64,000 nucleotides of DNA, taken from Euclidia mi (taxonomy: Eukaryota; Arthropoda; Insecta; Lepidoptera; Erebidae). The notes under the pieces were generated by a model that saw only the letters and a program-made list of their open reading frames with translations, did no database searches and had not been told where the DNA came from. Made by a program: the position numbers and the translations under genes. Position 1 is the first letter of the stretch. Each line of letters starts with the position of its first letter. This document shows, piece after piece, positions 61,021 through 64,000 of this stretch. The stretch spans positions 74,446,450 through 74,510,449 of the forward strand of contig OX123187.2 of assembly GCA_944739405.2 (NCBI GenBank), read 5' to 3'.

Positions 61021-61958
61021 GTAAATACCTAATGCATGTTTGCGTTTATTGCCGTCTATATATATATTCTTATAAACATGCAACGCGAGTGTTTAAAAGT
61101 TTATAATACAACATTCTTCAATAATTACTTTTTAATAATAAAATACCTTGAGCTATATATTTAGACGTACCATGTAGGACCCCTCAGGCCTCAGGAGGCT
61201 AAGGTATGTTTAAAAAATTAAAGAAAATAGTAACTAAACGAAACTATCGTTTTATCGATATGATCTAGCTGGACAGACCCGCTTAATATAATAAAGAGTA
61301 TTTCTGTACCTACATATAAAATTTCGCTTGTAGTAATAGTCATACAAAACTCATAGATTATCTTCGCAACGTGTCATTCAAGTGTGGTGCCTCTGAGGCC
61401 AAAGGAAGCTATTGGGTTTTGTACCTCCAATATAAATTAAAGTGACAAAATCATAAGTATGCCTATTACGAGTAAACTGGTAGAAATTACCTGGGTGCAT
61501 GACAATTACTCGCTAAACAATTATAGAAAGTGTATTTGTGATTCGAGACATAAATTTTAGTGCTATAAACAATTATTAACCAGTTAAAAATAAGAGTATA
61601 TTTCAAAGATATATTGAAGATAAATATACAGTTTCGTAGTCTTATCATCACCAGGGCAACACATTAAACCCTTTAAAATATTCAATTTTTTTTCTGTCGT
61701 TATATTTTGGATCCGATTTAATAAAACTATTTAGCATGAAGAACTGATTAATTTTGTAATTGTTGCGAAAATTTAACTACAGATTATGGAACAGAGCTAA
61801 GGCACATACCTTCATGGTAATATTGGTCTGTTTGTAATGAATACACAGCCAACACAAAATTAATGAAGAAACAAGAAACCTCTGAAATGTATTCTACCGT
61901 CATTTCATATTCGACTCGTAATGAAAATATTCGTCAGAGCACTTCATTCTTGGAATTC
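61021..61958. other. No supported gene; between PLE3 and the right 47-bp repeat
   Basis: AT-rich sequence, nothing recognised. Confidence 0.35.
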
Positions 61959-62005
61959 AAATATGCAGGACGATAACGCTAATCAGTACACTAAAAAGAG
62001 TTATC

Positions 62006-62635
62006 AACAAAGCACAACACAGACAATACCGAGCCTCGGTCGATCACTACACATGTTTCCTATTTAAATTCCAAAAGATTAGAACAATATCGGCTACTAT
62101 AATAAAAAATCTATTATACATTTTCTGTAACTTACTTAAGCATTACCAATGACATGTTTTCGCTATTACCTACATAGTTTTATACTCAGATACATTTTTG
62201 ATGAACATGTTCAAATAACCTGGTACCACATAAACACAATAGTCATATTTTTCGACCATTCACATGGTTATAGATATAATCTCGGTGGAAGTACATTACC
62301 AACGTTTGCAGTTGATTGTTGCTGTTGGCTTCAACATACTGTTGCAGATCGTTAAGATATGTAGTCGGTACTCATCCACCGGCTTGCTCTCGGCATCGTT
62401 GCTACTGGATCGTAGGGCAATCGTTCTCGGTAGTCAGCTGAACGGTGACGGGCTTAGGCAGAATCATGGGATCACGATGAGGAGACTCTGACACTTACAA
62501 TTGGATGTATTAGTATTGTGGACGCAAATTTATCACACTTCTGATGTGAGATTCAGGAAAGCTCCCTATAGTGTAGCGACAGATTTGATAAATAAAAGAG
62601 ACAACTATCAAATCATACTTACATACATACATACA
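62006..62635. other. No recognised feature
   Basis: Short open frames only. Confidence 0.35.
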
Positions 62636-62636
62636 T

Positions 62637-62895
62637 AGTCTCACGCCTATAACCCCGAAGACGTAGGCAGAGGTGTATTTCTACACCCACTTTTTGCCAG
62701 ATATACTTTAGTCCCACGTAATAAGGGGCGAGCCTATTGCCGTACCGGGCACATTTCCAGACTCCGTGCTGCTACTGAGAATTTCGTGACAGAAAAACCC
62801 AAGGCAGTGTTACTGCCCGACTCAGGAATCGCACCCGGGACCTCCCGATCCCACGCGCACATTTATGCCGCGAGACCAACGAGGCAGTCGTATAG
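62637..62895 (-). repeat. tRNA-derived SINE, minus strand (second family)
   Basis: Reverse complement of the family at 25440-25680, more complete. The tRNA-like head is near 62840-62895 and the tail is an ATAC run at 62620-62637. Confidence 0.65.
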
Positions 62896-62969
62896 GGTCT
62901 ATCAAATCATACTTTCATTTATTCAGTTTGGCACAAGGATATATCTTTAGATTACATCATGATTCTATA

Positions 62970-64000
62970 TTTACATTTAGAGCCCAGTTTGCAAAGCAAA
63001 AGCATAGGAATCAAGAGAAAGAACGGGCAATAAAACTCTTGGCCATTCTTTTCAATAAGTAAGTAAGTGGTATAGCCAACTTATATCAAATATCAATTTT
63101 GTGGGCAGTTTTATATTACAAGAAAGGTCTGTCTTACAACATAATGTAATAAGCATTATTTAGCATCAACACAATTTACGAAATGTTTACCACAGATGTG
63201 TAATGAATCTCATTGATACAACTTGATCCACAGAAGGTATATTATTCTATCCTATATTACAATCTTTAATATCTCACAAACGATCAAACTACCCACAATA
63301 TCAATAAGATAATGATTACACTATCTTACATTGTTTCCTCAATGATGAAACAAAAGAACAAGCAACACAGAATATTGAAACACAGTGGTAGTTAAATAGT
63401 CAGAACCATATCGTACCTGAGCAATCGTCGAAGGAGAATAGAACGAACTAGCTGAGCTTGTCGACTAATATAGCTAGCTTAAACCTTATTTACACTTTTG
63501 ACAGTTTAGCTATCAAACGTCACGTCAGTGGCATTTAACTGCCACTATCCTCTTACATATTATGTATAAATACTTGGATATCAGTAATTTAAGCCCACAG
63601 CCTAAATACAATACCATATCTCTCACGCTCATAAATAAAAATAAAAATCTATTTTGTTATTCCACTAAGCGCAACCATGTTGAACACTAGTGAAGGGGCA
63701 TAATTGATTATATTCTAATATTTTACCACATAATAAGATTTACGAACGAATTAACGAGATTCATAAAGGACTATTTACTATCGATAGAATTTTTAAATCA
63801 TCTGCCCATTTTTTATTTATTTTATTATTATGGCGATCGTTTTCAAAAGTACCAGGATAACAGAAATGAACAGAGGTTAGAAGTGTTTATAGAATCTGGT
63901 AACAAAGTAATCAATCAGTAAAATGTTTTGAAAAGTACCAGGGTAACTAAATGAACAGAAGTTAGTAGCCTACTAAAAAACCTGGTTTTAGAGTCATGAA
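62970..64000 (-). repeat. Right arm of the long inverted repeat, continues past the window
   Basis: 62983-64000 mirrors 57490-58660. The inner end carries the LINE-associated 'agaaagaacgggcaataaaactcttggcca' block also seen at 34440. The outer end is not reached, so the full arm length is unknown. Confidence 0.9.

Larger units (their letters stand above)
59764..62005. repeat. 47-bp inverted repeats bracketing PLE3
   Basis: 59764-59810 (GATAACTCTTTTTAGTATAC... GTCCTGCATATTT) is the reverse complement of 61959-62005 with one mismatch. They enclose the broken PLE and about 0.94 kb beyond it. Confidence 0.9.

Overview
The window looks like AT-rich nuclear DNA from an insect, most likely a moth or butterfly. 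It has no operons, dense remnants of many transposon classes, Helitron termini, tRNA-derived SINEs, Penelope-like elements (PLEs), RTE-like and other LINEs, piggyBac derivatives with TTAA targets, and a BEL/Pao element with a baculovirus-F-like env gene. The species call is inference from repeat content. I found no tRNA or rRNA gene (tRNA-like stretches sit inside SINEs) and no CRISPR array.

The only convincing host genes lie in the first 8 kb. They are two tandem genes for small secreted cysteine-rich peptides. Gene A is represented by its terminal exon (879-1021). Gene B has a signal-peptide exon (3604-3670) and a terminal exon (7490-7644). Both terminal exons start in the same intron phase and encode a six-cysteine array ending in an adjacent Cys-Cys pair. 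In gene A the spacing is C-x6-C-x6-C-x11-C-x5-CC, which is beta-defensin-like and unlike the classical insect CS-alpha-beta pattern. In gene B the fourth cysteine position is a TGA stop, so that copy is a pseudogene, a null allele or a base error.

From 8 to 37 kb there is a decayed LINE, a 1.07-kb fold-back structure built from GCATAA/TTATGC arrays, a (TAA)n-flanked R4/Dong-like element, a nearly intact LINE reverse transcriptase (22.6-24.7 kb), a second piggyBac remnant, SINEs and Helitron-like fragments. Several long stretches hold nothing recognisable.

From 37 to 53 kb is a nested and rearranged cluster, mostly coded on the minus strand. A 5'-truncated PLE with an open RT plus GIY-YIG frame (37300-39000, 9-bp target duplication) and a 7.7-kb BEL/Pao element with gag-pol and env (39032-46763, LTRs about 97.5% identical) both sit in one half of an old tandem repeat. 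A later tandem duplication copied the region from the BEL reverse transcriptase through a neighbouring PLE. At its junction it made a 1018-codon open frame joining BEL gag, protease and partial RT to a PLE GIY-YIG endonuclease segment. An 11-nt filler lies at the junction. The first copy has lost 681 bp of gag in frame.

From 53 to 64 kb there is a 3'-truncated RTE-like LINE with an 810-codon open frame, a Helitron, and a long inverted repeat (57490-58660 against 62983-64000, running off the window). The inverted repeat encloses an LTR-like GC-rich segment and a broken PLE, the PLE itself bracketed by 47-bp inverted repeats.
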